Positions 62,109 through 64,000 of a DNA stretch of 64,000 nt are shown one piece after another. Numbering within the stretch: the stretch's first letter is position 1; each line of letters begins with the position of its first letter. The DNA is from Parascardovia denticolens DSM 10105 = JCM 12538 (GTDB lineage Bacteria > Actinomycetota > Actinomycetes > Actinomycetales > Bifidobacteriaceae). The translations under genes were made by a program, and so were the position numbers. The stretch spans positions 186,001 to 250,000 of the forward strand of contig NZ_AP012333.1 of assembly GCF_001042675.1 (NCBI RefSeq), given 5' to 3'. The notes under the pieces are model-generated. The model was given only the letters and a program-made list of their open reading frames with translations, searched no databases and was not told where the DNA came from.

Positions 62109-62558
62109 ATGAATCTGGACAGGACTGAACGAAGGAGTTCGATTATTGCCCTCACTGATGGCAGCTCTCCTAGCAGGTATTTGCTTTATAAAGATACGGG
62201 TTGGGATTGCGATTTCTTCCCTAACGTTAGAACGCAAGAACATTCTGATGCCGATCAAAAGCATGTGCGGGAATGGTTCAGCAAGGAGTATGGTGTTCCC
62301 CTGAACTCGATACGCCTTGTGTTCAAGACCAGTCATGAAAGTCGTAAACCGTCAACTGAGCATAATGGCCAAGAACGCTATTACGTTTATAACATTTACC
62401 AAGCCACCTTGGCAAAGCTTCCGGATACATGGAAAAAGGACACGTTTTCCATTGGCTCCCGCGAGTGCGTGTGGATGACCTTGGACCAGATGAACGCAGA
62501 CCCCCGTATTCGTGAAGTGAATAGCGACGTGGTCTCAGCCGTGAAATCCGTCCAGTAG
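62109..62558 (+). CDS. Hypothetical protein (149 aa)
   Basis: ATG 62109 follows GGGAG. The protein has a strand-rich start (RSSIIALTDGSSPSRYLLYK) and middle (RYYVYNIYQATL), later CVWMTLDQMNADPRI. The shape resembles a NUDIX-fold domain, but no Nudix box is present. It could bind a nucleotide or be a regulator. Function unknown. Confidence 0.55.
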   Translation: MNLDRTERRSSIIALTDGSSPSRYLLYKDTGWDCDFFPNVRTQEHSDADQKHVREWFSKEYGVPLNSIRLVFKTSHESRKPSTEHNGQERYYVYNIYQATLAKLPDTWKKDTFSIGSRECVWMTLDQMNADPRIREVNSDVVSAVKSVQ

Positions 62559-62596
62559 GAGATGAGAGCACGGGATTTTAGCGCCTCTTTTCTCAG

Positions 62597-62626
62597 GCGA
62601 CTTTCGATAAAGAGTCGCTTGCTTTT
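62597..62626 (+). terminator. Probable terminator
   Basis: GCGACT (62597-62602) pairs with AGTCGC (62613-62618) around a small loop, then TTGCTTTTTTG. It lies between convergent genes. Confidence 0.6.
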
Positions 62627-62711
62627 TTGTGGGTCAAGATGTGCGTTGTGTTTTGTGTGAGCCCCTGAGCTGCGCGGGCCTGGCCTTTGCATTTATTTGT
62701 TGTGCATTTAC

Positions 62712-64000
62712 TCATGCATGTTTGCCGTGCTGCTTCCTGCTTATAGCCTTTCCGCGAGAAAGCCTCCCGACGGCCCTGCGTACCAGTCCACGTTCATACG
62801 AGTTTGCGCTGACGAGGTAGGCAACGATCAGGAAGGCCAAGGTATAGAGGATGATGCCTAGAAGCAGGGTCCCCCATCGCGCTGGGAAACTCAAAGCGTT
62901 CCATCCCCAAGTCGCTGCCGCGCAGAGGATGATGAAGGGGAAGGTTTGCCGGGCGATACTTGCCCAGTAGGCTTTCATATCGAGTCGAATCCTAGCCGCG
63001 TAATACCAGTTGAGGATCAGACCGCTGCTGATGAACATAGCGATTCCGGAGGAGATCGCCGCCCCCACGCTGCCGAAACGGGCCGCCAGGATGATGGTCA
63101 GGAAAATGTTCAAGACGGCGGAGACGATGTACATTTCGGCTCGGAATCCGTATTTGTTCAATACCTGGAGAATTGTCAGTCCGATGTTTTGTGCGAGATC
63201 GATGGTGAAGGGCACGAGCTCGATCACCGCGACCCAATATGCATCCTGGTAGCCGGGGCCAGCCCATAAACGGATAAAGGTCTGCCCAAAAACTATGAAG
63301 CCGGTAAGAACGATCAGCAGGGGGTAAAGGGCGACCCGGCTCACTCGCGTGAACAGCTCCGAAATGGCGTGAATGTCATGATCCTTATGCCAGAGCTGGG
63401 ACACTTTGGGCAGGAAAACGGAGGAGACGGCCGTCCCCAAAGGAAGGTAGGCGTTGACGACCTGGGAGCCGACCGAATATACGGCGACCACGCCCGTCCC
63501 ATACATGAAACCGAGGATGAGCTGGTCGGTCTTCCAAAAGATCTGGTCGGCGACGGCGGCGAGGATGATGGCCCCCGAAAAGGCGAGGAGGCCTTTCTCC
63601 AAGTCTTTATCGAGCCAACGGAGCTTGGAATCCATGCCAAGCTTGCGTTCCGCATATACATGTTGGATTGTGCGGCAGATGGTATTGGCGATGAGCTGGG
63701 TGATGCTGACGGTAAGGGCGTAAGGGAAGAATTTGATGGCTACCAAGACCAACAAAGGCTGCAGGACCGTCGTCGCCAGCATGGTCGCGCGCAGGAAGAC
63801 GAACTCCTCATGGGAAGTGATGACCGCGATGCTGATCGTGTTGTTCATGGTCACAATCAGATTGACCGCCAGGACGGCGATCAGGAGGCAGCTTTCGGTA
63901 AGCTCCCAAGGAGTGAAAGACTTTGCGTAGACCAGGCGGACGGTCACCGTGAGAATCACCGCGGCCGCGGAGAGAATGAAATTGGCCCAGCGGTAAATCC
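62712..64000 (-). CDS. Polysaccharide flippase (Wzx/MATE-like), N-terminus outside window
   Basis: The frame is open to the right edge (429 residues visible) with no ATG needed inside. About eleven hydrophobic segments, the spacing and phrases such as SAVSSVFLPKVSQLWH-like loops and FIRLWAGPGYQDAYW match oligosaccharide flippases, which move lipid-linked sugars across the membrane. The end is basic (SRGKAISRKQHGKHA). It probably belongs to a cell-wall or capsule cluster beyond the right edge. Confidence 0.8.
   Translation of the reverse strand, partial: IYRWANFILSAAAVILTVTVRLVYAKSFTPWELTESCLLIAVLAVNLIVTMNNTISIAVITSHEEFVFLRATMLATTVLQPLLVLVAIKFFPYALTVSITQLIANTICRTIQHVYAERKLGMDSKLRWLDKDLEKGLLAFSGAIILAAVADQIFWKTDQLILGFMYGTGVVAVYSVGSQVVNAYLPLGTAVSSVFLPKVSQLWHKDHDIHAISELFTRVSRVALYPLLIVLTGFIVFGQTFIRLWAGPGYQDAYWVAVIELVPFTIDLAQNIGLTILQVLNKYGFRAEMYIVSAVLNIFLTIILAARFGSVGAAISSGIAMFISSGLILNWYYAARIRLDMKAYWASIARQTFPFIILCAAATWGWNALSFPARWGTLLLGIILYTLAFLIVAYLVSANSYERGLVRRAVGRLSRGKAISRKQHGKHA

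Noticed and set aside
1-64000. CRISPR array
   Set aside because: No regularly spaced direct repeats with unique spacers were found; the 17-bp repeat at 58637 has no spacers and the CACA-rich words are irregular.

Overview
The window looks like a Bifidobacteriaceae chromosome, probably Bifidobacterium or a close relative. It is GC-rich, with strong GGAGG ribosome binding sites, Cna-B/LAKTG and LARTG sortase-anchored proteins typical of high-GC Gram-positives, a Maf-NUDIX fusion and a type I pullulanase. The genus is an inference from gene content; no 16S rRNA gene is present.

Layout. (1) 1-12.2 kb: the right part of an integrated mobilizable element. It holds an SSB-like protein, a DUF3801/PcfB-like protein, a MOBP-type relaxase with its MobC-like partner and a hairpin-rich candidate oriT, an AT-richer ParB/Srx + DNA adenine methylase cassette, a VapD-like pair, a tyrosine integrase and a ParA + RHH module. 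It ends at a tRNA 3'-end remnant near 12.2 kb. (2) 12.2-36.6 kb: chromosomal backbone. It holds a DUF805 protein, a Cna-B adhesin, an aquaglyceroporin with a cobalamin-riboswitch-like leader, an esterase lipoprotein, a YggS-FAH-Maf/NUDIX-AEC-pullulanase run, a frameshifted SDR gene beside an AraC regulator, a second adhesin in inverted orientation, small membrane proteins, and AbiEi without an intact partner. (3) 36.67-52.9 kb: a second integrated mobilizable element of about 16 kb, bounded by a displaced tRNA 3' end and a complete tRNA-Lys gene. It carries a methyltransferase, ParA/RHH with repeated operator-like sites, a tyrosine integrase, a peptidoglycan hydrolase, a serine resolvase, a BcgI-like restriction-modification pair with a 10-G tract, a MobC/relaxase pair with a hairpin oriT candidate, and a possible defence gene. 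(4) 53-64 kb: two more element-type small genes, an orphan RelB, an LARTG surface protein, a frameshifted amino-acid permease, a PNAG-type polysaccharide operon (synthase, small membrane partner, deacetylase) and the 3' part of a flippase gene.

Two themes stand out. First, G/C homopolymers sit where they decide reading frames: C12 before the second adhesin, G10 in the restriction-modification gene, and shorter tracts at the breaks in the DUF998, SDR and permease genes. The long tracts suggest phase variation of surface and restriction functions; the short ones could be mutation or sequencing error. Second, the two elements share a nearly identical ParA 5' segment and the two adhesins share a nearly identical 3' segment of about 700 bp. 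Both pairs are inverted and nested, giving substrates for inversion or gene conversion.

No CRISPR array, rRNA operon or complete insertion sequence was seen. All functions are read from sequence motifs only; no database search was run.
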